Below are positions 1-18,370 of a stretch of DNA of 64,000 nt, one piece after another. A program made the translations under genes and the position numbers. Numbering within the stretch: the first letter of the stretch is position 1; the number at the start of each line of letters is the position of its first letter. The notes below the pieces were generated by a model that was not told where the DNA came from, searched no databases, and saw nothing but the letters and a program-made list of their open reading frames with translations. Location: the NCBI GenBank assembly GCA_013399855.1, contig VXAY01004283.1, forward strand, positions 727,346 to 791,345, in the 5' to 3' direction. Origin of the DNA: Oxyruncus cristatus. Taxonomy: Eukaryota; Chordata; Aves; Passeriformes; Cotingidae.

Positions 1-1561
1 AAGATATAACTAAAATTAGTGTATTTATTTGCCTACATATGAGATTAGAAATTCCCAGCAAGGAAAGCAAAATATTTTCATCAAATAGTTGTTAAACAAA
101 ATTCTCTCTCCTTAATCATGGTAGAAGAGGGTATTTTTTTAAAATTAAGGATTTCAACAATGGATGAATTTTTTTAGAATACAATTGTATTCATTCTGAA
201 AAAATATATCACTTCTACAGGACTGGAATGTACTACACCAAGCAAAGCAGAAAATTCTATTGCACCAAAACAAAGGCAGAAAAGCAGTCTCCATTACCAT
301 TGTACAAAACTGCTGCACTTTGGAAGATTTCAGACAACAAATATGCTTGAAAAATACTGGTACAAGTGAAATTTGATGATAGCATTTACCATCTGAAGTT
401 TCTAAGTATATAGAAGCAGAAAAAGGAATAGTATCTAACTGGCTGCATGTTATGAAATTATGTGCCATTAGCACAGTGAAATGGATCTCTGTTGCATAGG
501 AATAGTTAGTCCCAAAACATCCAGAAATACTGGACCATCATTATGCACTAGCTGATCAGTTAATGTAATGTAACCTACAAAGATTAATAGATCCCAAATC
601 CTTGTGCTCTCACACAACATAATGTATTTGCATCGATTTGCTTGGGAAATCCTGTGCAAGTGTTTTGTTACCCTGTCACTGAAATTATGCAGAATTTCAT
701 TTTAATCAAAAGCCATGTTCATCTTCATAGGTGACTTTAAGAAAAGACACAAGACATCTCAAATTTAAGATCCCTTTTATCAGACAAAAGGACACTGTTA
801 CATAATTCCTATGAGCAGCAACAGAAGTCCAAGCTCAGAGCCAATCAATATTATGGTAGTTGAAAGACCATTTAAATTCAACACCTAAACCAAAAGAACT
901 TTTGAATAGTTTCATTTATTTAGACCTTTACAAGTATACCAAAATTTTTTAAACCATGAGATCACAGTCTGCTCATAGACAAACCTCCTTGGGGGAGTCA
1001 GAGAAGTGGTAGCAACCTGACTGACAGCTTTTATCTTAAGTGTCCCTTCTTAGGCCACTTTTAGCCACTCTGAAAAGACTCCTCTGTTACCTTAAGGGAA
1101 CACATTCAAGTCCAGCATCTTAATGACAGTGGACTTCCAGGAACCATTTTTTGACTCTCTTTAAGAGTTTCTGTGATTCCATGAACCAAGAAGATTTAAA
1201 AGTGTGAAGCCTTCCTTTCAAAACCTGATTTGTACACAAAAATGACAAAATATCTGATGGCCAAGTGTTCAGCTACATTTTTTTCCCAGAATAGTTCTAC
1301 ATGATCAGGATTGCTTGCATTTTTAAGACAAAGGTCATACAGGCAGAAACTCAATTGAAGACGAAATAAATCATGGAAAAATGAATATAAGTGGGAGGTT
1401 TGCAGCTACAACTGAAAACCGAAAAGGAATCAGGGCTGTAACAAAACTTACCTTGAAAGAGATCACTTAGTTCCTGCCCCTCTCTCAGATTCCTGCTTAC
1501 AGGGCAAGGACAGCTCTGATACTTACGAGGCAGCTGAAATGCCACAGCTGACTTCCCTGTG

Positions 1562-1601
1562 CGTTAGGGTTACACAGCACATACTTCGTGCTACCCTAAC
1601 G
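1562..1601. repeat. Inverted repeat with telomere-like arms
   Basis: CGTTAGGGT (1562-1570) pairs with ACCCTAACG (1593-1601), and AGCAC (1576-1580) pairs with GTGCT (1588-1592). Together they give a 14-pair stem with a five-base bulge and a seven-base loop. Confidence 0.85.
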
Positions 1602-3517
1602 TTCCAGCGTGGCACAGTAACAATGCAGCAGCTGCTTGGGGAGCTGAGACCTTCTGGAGCAGGGGCAGAAACCTCAGAGATCACGGAGGACAGCTGGGAG
1701 CAGAAATTATGACAGCCACCTCAAGGTAAAGCACCAAGTCAAAGCCACGAAGTTCTGAAGAGCAGGATTTCCAGACAGAATTACTAGCTTCACAGAGAAA
1801 AGTTCCTATTATATTTGTTGAAGAAACAGATGACAGGTCAGCTGAATATGCCAGAATTAAAGCAAACTGAATACAACATAACTGCTATGGGAGAGGAGCG
1901 TGCACCTGCACCACACAGTAGCTCTCCCCCAATGTCTCTAAAGGAGAGCAAAATCTCTCTAAAGGAGTGTAAAATGCTCCAGTTTTAATTGAGAGGTGCA
2001 CACTCACTAATACAAGCAGTCAGTGCCCCACACTTTCTACTCCATGAACAGCAGCAAAACTTCCAGGCAATAGAAAACAGCAAGAAAAAGAAACCAGAAA
2101 AGCAAATAAGAGGGAAAAAAAAAATCAAGGAAGTAACAAGATTACACAGAAGCACTTACAAGATATTTTGAGAATTCCTCATAGTTGCTGAGAAAAGTGG
2201 TTGAGGGGTGTAGTAGCTGAGGTGATGCAGATGTACTAGCCCTTCCAAGGTCTTAAAAGAAAAATTCTACAATGCTGCATCTGTATCTGTATTTTAAAAT
2301 AGTAAATAAGCCACTCGGGAGTGGCTTAGTGTATATTTTGGGAATGGGGTATGACAGATGAGTCATTACAGTCAACCCTGCTTGTTTATATCAACACACT
2401 GATGAAGACAGTTCAGAGTTAGTTGTTTATTTTGTGTAGCCCTAAAATTTCATCTTTTAAGTGGAACCCCGCAATACTGCTATACCACAGGAATTCCAAT
2501 TTACTTGGTGTAAATTAATTTCCATTGGATTCCCATTGGAACAGCTTAAAAACATCAAATGAAGCAACTTTGCAGCCAGCACAGCTAAACAGAGGCAGAG
2601 GGACGTATCCTAGATACCCTTAGCTTTATATTTTTGGTCTGCTAAAATAAACACCTTATCAAGGTACATTTTACTAATAGATACACTCTGTATGGAATAA
2701 TAACCAAGAAAGTAAAAGGCAAAACCTCTCATGACTGTGCCTAACTTCCCATTAAGTTACAGCTGAGGATTCCTTACAGCTCACTCCACTAAAATGTACT
2801 AAGATAAATAAAAACAAAACTTTGCCAGTCACAATACTGTAGGAAATGCAATGCTTCACATTTCTTGCGAAAAATTCTAATGGAATATATTAACTCTTGA
2901 ATCTACTCTATTATGAGTGTTTCTACATACTGATGCATCCAACTGTTCAGCTTTCAGGCTGGTCTTTTTTTACAGTCCATTTACACTTACAAAAGTAATA
3001 AATATGTAAATAGTTGCTAACTTACAGTGTAAGTACAGTACAGTGTACATAACATTTGGGACTACCAAGTGATCTCTAATGAGTGAGAAAATACTACAAA
3101 TTTATCATACTGATTGAAACATCCAGTGAGCAAATTTTTGTTTGCTTCTTGGTACCCTCCTCCTCCCACCCAAGTTAGAACAGCACAAAAGCGTTATGCC
3201 GGCAAGCAAGACTTACGCTATTCATAACTAGCACCAATCACAGAGTGTAGTAATTAATTCCAATGACAGAACAAGTGAAAATTTAGTTTACTTAACAACA
3301 TATTCTGAATATTTTCCAGTTCTGCCTATGAGAATAGTTGAAGATTTCCCAGACAAATGAGATTTTTCCCTCAGTTCAGGAGTATATACCAAGAACTACA
3401 GGAAGTCATGTTTTGCTTCCCTCTAGAATTACTTGAGCATTATCACATATCCTTCTGCAGAAATCATGGGCCTAACTACTTCATTTTAAGTTTTGAAAGC
3501 AAAATAAAACTACTTCT

Positions 3518-3540
3518 AACAACAACAACAACAACAACAA
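3518..3540. repeat. AAC trinucleotide microsatellite
   Basis: About seven and a half uninterrupted AAC units within PDE7A intron 2. Confidence 0.95.
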
Positions 3541-4860
3541 AAAAGCAGCTTTTTCAGTACTCATGTAGAAGTCAGCATCTTCTGTCCTGCTCTTAACAAA
3601 TCTCCAAAGTAATTAAATTCTCTGATCAAAAATCCTTCAGTAGACAGTCAGTGCTGTAGTATTAACAACTTCACAAATGTAAAAAGCAAAATATTTGAAA
3701 AACAAAAATGTGAAGATGCTAAGTCAAAATTGGATTTATATGTAAATATGCAGGCATATGCCCACATACGTGGGTTAGGACTATGAATTCATGTACACAC
3801 ATGTGTACACATGTATATAGTTTACAACTCTAAATTCATAGACAGTGCAGTTATGAATTTCTGGGGACTTTGACACATACAATTGAACTGAAAAGACTCA
3901 GGGCATAAAAAGACGTGTTATGGCTGATTGAGTTGGAGATGGTTAAGAATTAGTAATCACTAGCTGTTGTTCATCGAGCTGTGAGAGACATCATGCAAAC
4001 ACATTCATAGTCCATTTCAACACAAAATCATAGCTCAAGATGGTTTAAATTAAGTGGCATCATTTTGCAGTGAAACAGACTTAGAGCACATACACGTCCC
4101 CACGCCATCTGCACCACCAGCAGCCTCCAGAAGAGGTGCAGGAAGTACCGAATCCGGCAGCCAGAACTGTGAGAGCTTTGCATCTTTCTCCTCTCAACAA
4201 GCGACCTCAACTCCTTCTGTGCACTCAGTATTACAGAGGGTCTCCCCCTGGGTGTCTTCCCCTCCCAATATTGTGCTTTCATTTCAATTCAGCTTTAGTC
4301 TTTCCCTAGCTGCTACTCTGAAAACATTCTTAGGTTGACTAAACTGGCCCTGTCATACATCCTCTCCTTCTCAAGTCACCTCCTAGGATTAATGAGAAAA
4401 ATGTTGCTTAAAATCATATCATTATTTTAAGAACACCTTGAGCATTTCATATCCTCCCTACTTAAGTTTTTAAGAGTGTGTGGTAACTCTCACATAAATG
4501 TTCCCTAAACTAAAGTTTTAACCAGAAGGATATCATGCAGAGGTGGTAAATTCCATCACAGAAATAAAGTTCACTCATGAGTCACTTAGAAAACTTAAGC
4601 TAAAGCGCTTGGTGAAAGTTAATTACAAGACCTTTTTCTTTTTTTTTAATATAGGAGTAAGACCTCCAACACAATAGTTAACTCAGGAAAAAAGAAAACC
4701 AAAAAAAATCCAACAACCAAAAAACCCAAGTCAACACAAAACAACCCAAACTCTTCTAAAGAATCTAACCAAAATGTTATCCAGGATAAAGTGAATGATA
4801 AGTACACGAATTCAACACAAATATTTAAAAAGTTATTATTTAAATCAATCATAAACGTTA

Positions 4861-11769
<6,909 letters not shown>

Positions 11770-11829
11770 CTTAGAAGTAATCCATTTGATAAGGAGCAGA
11801 GCTAAACACCAGATCAATGCAATTCCCAT
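11770..11829 (-). CDS. PDE7A: PDE7A alternative first coding exon, PDE7A2 form
   Basis: This is a 20-codon exon, [20 protein letters not shown], ending in AAG before a GT donor (GTTGGC). From memory, mammalian PDE7A2 starts [20 protein letters not shown], so this is the same alternative N-terminus with two conservative changes. It ends in phase 0 and joins the RRGAIS of shared exon 2, as PDE7A1 does. The peptide is hydrophobic ([12 protein letters not shown]), in keeping with the membrane association reported for PDE7A2, and it replaces the first 46 residues of PDE7A1 including one PKA pseudosubstrate motif. ATG 11829 is the first ATG of its open frame, which stays open upstream to about 11937 without another ATG. 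The donor is weak after GT, which may reduce use or require enhancers. Context: inside PDE7A1 intron 1, with a GC-rich stretch just upstream. Confidence 0.9.
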
Positions 11830-12110
11830 TGGATTACCCCAGATCCCTGAAGCATAATCTCCTCCCGACGGCGGCCAGTGCTGAAGTCTGTGCGAGGTTC
11901 GGGAGCCCGAGCAGCAGGACAGGGCAGGGAGGCACAAGGCAGGCGGCAGCTGTCACCTGACAGCCCCAGCAATGTGCTCGGCGAGGGCAGCACTGCCCTG
12001 CTCCCCTCGCTGCCACTGCTGGGCTACACAGCAAACTTTCACAACCAGATGCCACGGCAAACAGTAAAACCTTAATAAACCCCACAGAAACGCTAAAGGA
12101 AATATATAAC
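11830..12110 (-). promoter_or_regulatory. PDE7A: Probable PDE7A2 alternative promoter and 5' leader
   Basis: Immediately upstream (gene strand) of the PDE7A2 ATG, positions about 11860-12010 are clearly richer in G+C and CpG than the AT-rich intron around them. On the minus strand a TATA-like TTATATATTT lies at about 12100-12109, some 270 bases before the ATG. What is seen is a base-composition island, a TATA-like sequence and an adjacent first exon. Promoter activity is inferred; the exact start site cannot be read from the sequence. Confidence 0.5.
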
Positions 12111-15100
12111 CACGATTACATCCTTTTATCACATTTTAATACAGCAAAGTGTGCTAGACAACAGGATCAAACTCCCATAGTCAAAACACCTGAGCTAATT
12201 TAGGATACTGTCTTGCCTTCAAATGCTATGAAGAGCCTGTTTCCAGCAGATTCCACCACAGCTGATATTCTCAAATTCCTTTTATCTCAGCCACCTGGAG
12301 AACTGTTATGAACTGCACTTCAAAATGTATTTCAAAACTGCTTTTATAGCCACTTACTATAAATAATGTTAATGAAAGAAAGTTATTGCACTGAATATGT
12401 GCAATCATTCAAACCAATCACCATTCTCCAATCTCTTCTTTTGTCCACTAAATACCAGGCCATCCTTCATACTGTCTTTCTGGCCACTCACACTCATGCC
12501 TGAACTGGCATGTGGCTCTGATTAATTGCTCCAAGGGTTGAACTTGGCTGCAGTCTTCCTAGAACTTCCCAGGGTTGAAAGCAGACCAACTTCCTCCAAG
12601 ATCACTGATTAGGCAGCCAAGTGGTCCTACATGCTTGGGGCAGCTTTGAGGTTCATTTTAATTTTTGTCATTGTAAGCTGAAAAAAAATGTTTCATTTCA
12701 GAAATACAAAGAAATTTCAAATAGTTTGGAAAAAGAAGGAGCTACAAAGGCAGAAAAAAACCCCAGTGTGGAACACTGAGCAGTTTAAAAGGATGAGGTT
12801 GAATAACTGAAAGGAAAATTATATGAAGATTCTGCTCTTCGTATAACTTTTTTATTTTTGCAAAAAGATCAACTGCAAATTCCAATATGGGCACAAAATA
12901 CAAAAGTTAGCACAGAGAAATTAATTTCCTCCCATCCACAGGAAAAGGGGGCACATACCACATTGATTGGTTGGATGATTACTGAAGGCAGGAGAAGATT
13001 CAGTAAATGGGATAAGGCTCTTTGTTATTTTACCCGATGATTCCCAATATTTATGCTGACTTTTAGGTTATAATCATGGTCTCAGCACCAGTTGTTCCTA
13101 CAGCACCATTACACTCCAAACATGTATCTTCTGCTCTGTCTCCACCCCATGCCCCTGAAAACCAGCCAGAACAAAATCACAGGCCATAACACTCAGAATG
13201 GACCTTTTGGTACCTCTCCTAATAAATGCAGCACTTATCTAAAGGTCTGTCAAGTTCCACCCAAAACACAAACTGTCACAGAAACAGTTTTAAAAACATT
13301 ACCACCTCCAAACAGTTGACAAGGTTAAAACATCCTGACAATTAGTCATCACCAGTCTGATGTTACCTTAAAAAAAACAAACCCACAATAAATGGCACTA
13401 GGCTATATTTGCATTAGCAATTTGGCACAACTGGAGCAGATCAAAACACAGCTGCTGCTGAGATCTTTACACCTATACAATATGAAACCCAGGAGTTTTA
13501 AATCTTTTTTGCAAGGCCATGTTTACTCAAGCTTCCTGAAACAGACCTTACCACAAGGGGTTCAAAGCTGCCAAAAAATAACCAAATAACTGATCAAATC
13601 TCTATGACCCTGGTATGGACTAGAGTACATTTGGTGTATGCAAGGAGTGGCATGATTTAGTTTCTTTTGGAGGAAGCCTGGTTAGCACATATTGAAACTA
13701 CTCTGGAACACAAAAAAAATGGGCACAATAAACAGGGACAATGAGGTGATTTGCTTCAAGACTGAACTCTCACATAAATAGCCTGACACTCTTCGAAAGG
13801 TCAAGCATTTCTCTCCCTCACTACTGTTTTCCATCCCTGATTAGTCTTCCGTTTTCCTGTCTCAAAACACATGAAGATGTTCTTGGAATGTGTGGATGTT
13901 CTTATCCCAGGTGCATGGAGCAAGACTTTCTTCCACCAATTTCAGAAACACAATATTACCTTAGAAAACACAGCTATACAAAGTAATCATCCTTTCCTCT
14001 TTTGTCTTCCAACAGTAAATGGTTTAACTGAGAACCCTCCTCTTACTGGAAGTTTTCTTTAAACTACTGTCTCATAAGTTTAATACCAGAACACTGAAAT
14101 AAAAATATATGCCCATCTGTTAAGCACCACTACAGCATTATTTGTTTTAATTATGACTTGAAAACGGAAAGACTGTTTTGGAAATAAGACTCTGAATTTG
14201 GAGACAGAGTAAGAACAGAAAGTGCGTCAGTTCTTATGAGAACTACAAGAAAGTGACACAGAAGCTAAAGTGCTGTTTTTGAGGAAAGTACCGCTTTAAA
14301 TAACTCTATTAACAACTCCAAGGTGAAGGGGAAAGAAACGACACTTTACAAAAATGTGCAAGAAATTATTCAAGGTAAATCCTCAGGCAGAAGACTATAT
14401 AAAAATAAGGTAGCACTAAATTCCCTCTGTGTTAACACAGTACCTGTTGTACTACCTCAGTTCTGGGAGTGCTACCAGTGACCCTTGAGCCCTGGACATT
14501 ACTATCAGTCTCAGCTTGATCTTGAAACCGAGATGCACACCAGGAAGAACAGCTATCTAACACTGCATTGTACTTAAACTTATGGAAGTTCTTAAGGCTG
14601 TTTCATTTTCTTCTTCTCATTTTCTTCCCTGCTTTTTAGCATATTCCTTTTCAGTTTTTCTAAAAATCCATTTTCTTGATGCCTGCAGAGAGACCATGTT
14701 TCATAAGGCAAGATTTACAGTACTTAACACTCAACAATAGCATACAAGTCATTATCTAGTTCCTCTGTCCTTACCATCAGCTCAAATGTACAAGTGCAAT
14801 TGCTATCTCTCACAATTTCCAAACAAAGAAACAGAAATATCGCAATGACTTCAATGTAAACTTGATGACAGGCAGCACTGTAGATCCATCAAAGCAGTCA
14901 AAGGCATGTTCTGCTACAATTTTCACATTTGCTGAGCAAACCTTTCTATGCAATTCCTAATAAGACAAGAATTCATTATCAATACAGCAGAAAGTGCTTG
15001 GGGCCTTGCAACTGTTGTTACAAAGCTTGCAGTAATGAATTCACTAAAGACACCAGTTCGCTCTCATTGAGAAACTGTCATCACATGGGACCAGCTCCTA

Positions 15101-16276
15101 CCGATTCGAAGTAGTTCTCCATTAACATGCCACGGTGATTTGCAAGGATCCAATTATTTCCAAATACACTTCGAGAGATCTGCAAGGCTCCATGTGGAAA
15201 CCCATTATTTCCTATTACGTACTCTGTTTTTTGAAGTACCAAATTGCTGTTTTACAGATCCAGTTTTACTTCTATATTTCTAAATACCCATCTGTTCCAA
15301 TCCTTTTTTATTTTTTTTTTATTTTACTGAAGTTCATCAGCCCTGAAGAATGACTCAAGGTTGCTTTACAAACCTCAGTAACTACTACATGTGCAGAAGT
15401 GTCTTTAAATGCTCCACCCCACAAAAAACCATTTCAATAACACCTACAGGAAATTCAGAGTTGAAGTAAGAGCACCATATTTCACAGACACTACTGGGTC
15501 TCATTTGACACTCCTGTTTAAATGCAGGAGGGCTTCACAGACCTCTATCACCACATGAGTTTTTATGCTAGAGACCTATTGCTAATCACTCCTACTTACC
15601 AGAATGACCTGATTTCATGTGCATGCACTTGTACACCTGGCCCAGAAAAGAGATCTCCATGGAGTCTCTTTTGCCCTTCAAACACCCCCTTCCAGAATAG
15701 GCACAGAACAGATGTTTATGGCACACTGCTTTCTAGGATACACTCCTGACTGGCCTATTACTTGCTACGGACCATATAACTGTATTTATATTAACAGCAT
15801 GTAATGACAGCAGAGAAATAAGCCCATCACTTATAAATTCATCCGCACGAAGTGAAAAAACCCACAGCTCTCATCTCATTTCCATCTTTTCTTTGCTTTT
15901 CTCCCTGCCTCGTTACATATATCATTTGTGATCTCTCTCCCCAGCTGACTTCACTAACAAAAAATAATTAAATGGTAATCTATGAGTATTCTTGTAACAA
16001 GTGTGGGGAGGTATTGCTGCAGCCCAACCCAACCACCAAACACGGCACTCAAGGGAACAAAAAGAAGAAAATACACCATTATTTTTACAGAGCAGACCTT
16101 TTTGAATTTCACAATGTATACACAATAACCAACTTTTACAAATGATATTTCCTTTTATGTTTTAAATTAAAGTGTTACCTAAATATTTTACTTTCAATTC
16201 TTATTTAAATGATTTGCCATGTGAGCCTATGTTGGAACTAGGTACAAGATTCCAACAATTCTAGCTGCTTATTAAC

Positions 16277-16426
16277 AAAATCATACAATCATTTAGTTGG
16301 AAAAGACCTTTAAGATTGTCAAGTCCAACCATTAACCCAGCACTGCCGAGTTCACCATTAAACCACGTCCCTAAATGCCACATATACACATCTTTAAATA
16401 GCTCCAGGGACAGTGATTCAGCCACA
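16277..16426 (-). mobile_element. CR1 LINE 3' end fragment
   Basis: On the plus strand the sequence reads as the reverse complement of a bird CR1 tail: AATCATTTAGTTGGAAAAGACC, then AAGTCCAACCATTAACCCAGCACTGCC and the CTCCAGGGACAGTGA region. The element therefore lies on the minus strand, with its 3' end at the low coordinate. It is 5'-truncated, as is usual for CR1, and non-coding. Confidence 0.85.
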
Positions 16427-18349
16427 TAAGGCTACATATCAGCTAGCAAACAACAAGCAAACATGAAAAATTTAAGGAAGTTAGTAAAATTCACCTTCGT
16501 GACCACATATAAATCATCACTGCAACTACCTAACTCATTGCAACCAAACTCAAAAGGCTGGTTGATCTTAAACCAAGGGCTTAGAATTCCAGAACACGAA
16601 CTTTGACAACCAAGGACAGCTACAGATCCAGAAGGCAGCATTTAGGCACAACCTTAAGGACCACCTTTTACATTTAGAAATCTTCCATTGCAGTCCTCAG
16701 TAAGACAGAAGAGGAAAGAAACCCCCCTTAGAAAAGATACAATCCCAATGAATGAAAGGAAGCCAACAACCTGTGTTTCTATATCATCACTCATTCTACT
16801 GTAACGTAGCAATAGAAAACTATCAAGATCATTCTATGTGTACTGCATGTCCAAAAGGGGTAAGAGGTAGTCTGTATTTTATACACAAATCACATAAATC
16901 TTTGCCAAAAAAAGCACATTATTAAATATGGCATTTTTCTGATGGCTATTTTAAACCTTTCATCTTATTTGCTTTTGCTGGTTAACAGAAATGGACATGT
17001 AACTGAAAGAGGCAAAAACATACATATCTAAGTTGACTGATGGATAAGAATACATTTTTAATTTCCTTACACAGATTAAACATCTAGAAACAAATTACTT
17101 CTTTCTAAAATGCTTCCTTTGCAACACAAATTAGAACCCTCTCACTGCCTCTGTCATACCATGAACTTCGGTTCTATAGCTAGATGCGTTTTCATAAGAA
17201 AGAATGTTATATGGTTCAAACCGGCATAGTGACAAATGATCCAATTTACATTATTTAAATGTATAATGGTATGTTCTTTGTTGAAACTCTGAAATTTACT
17301 AGGTCAGATAAAACAAATCACCAGAAGATGAACTGAAGTTCTACAACACAGTATTCTTTCTCTATTTTATTCAGAGACCCATTTTCAGAGGATGTTTACT
17401 CACTATTGCATTCTAGGGCTTCATTTAAATCCACTGAACCAAGATTTCTACTTCTCTTCAGAGAAGAGATTCTGGAAAGAAGTTCTATTCCACTTTTACC
17501 GAACTCTCTTTTAAGAAACAAACAAATAAAAAAAGTATGAAAAAGTTAAGACTGCAGCCTACACACACGTATGTGTCATGTGTTATTCAGGAAATATTTA
17601 TTTTTTAACTGTTGGATGTAGTGAGACTTATCACCTCGGACAAAGAACCCTGTCAGCACAGTTGTACAGATGCTCAACCAGGACTGGTCTACGTCAGCCT
17701 GTATCCACCCACACTTGTTTGCAGACACTGTCATCTGCTCATTCACAAAAGGTGTGCTGCACAGCAAAAAACTGGGCCTATTTCAGAATTCAATCAAAAT
17801 GCCTTCATCTGTGATTCTGAAGAGTTAAAAAATTGCACTGTTGTCACAGGACAAAGCTCCATCAGGGTCTCAAGACTGCAATTCATTCTGTAAAGACAGA
17901 ATTCTGAAGGTGAGATGCAAGAAGTTGAGTTTTAGCTGCTTTGAGTTACTGTGTTCCACCACTAATACACCTTCAGCAAAGACTGAATGGTATAATAGAA
18001 ACAAACAGTAATTTCAATTGCCACATACTTCACATATTGCAAGTAACCTGGCTATGTAAGTGAAAACAGATGAACATTAACATGTGACAAGAAAAGCTAC
18101 CAAAGTTTTAGATTCTGTAATAAAACATTTCTGTTCTATTTCTAAAGCACATCCTTTGAACAGTGAAATACCATCTTACTGCACTATATTTAACTGGGAA
18201 CCTAAATAAAAAGCATTGTGTTTAGAATTTCACAGAAAAACAATACAAAACTGTCAACATATCACAACACCAGAAAAGAAAATCACAGAACTTTAAGTCA
18301 CAGAAGTTGCATCTTATAATTCTTCATAAATTATCAATAGAAGACACAA

Positions 18350-18370
18350 AGGACACACCAAGTGTGTCCT
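18350..18370. repeat. Small inverted repeat
   Basis: AGGACACA and TGTGTCCT arms around a CCAAG loop form an 8-pair hairpin in PDE7A intron 1, with no gene nearby. Confidence 0.8.

Noticed and set aside
154..474. Minus-strand open frame near the left edge as PDE7A exon 3
   Set aside because: No match to the expected PDE7A peptide and no convincing splice sites.
4028..4282. 84-codon minus-strand open frame near PDE7A exon 2 as exon 3
   Set aside because: Its peptide does not match the expected DVRVRSRAGFE... segment and it has no fitting acceptor.
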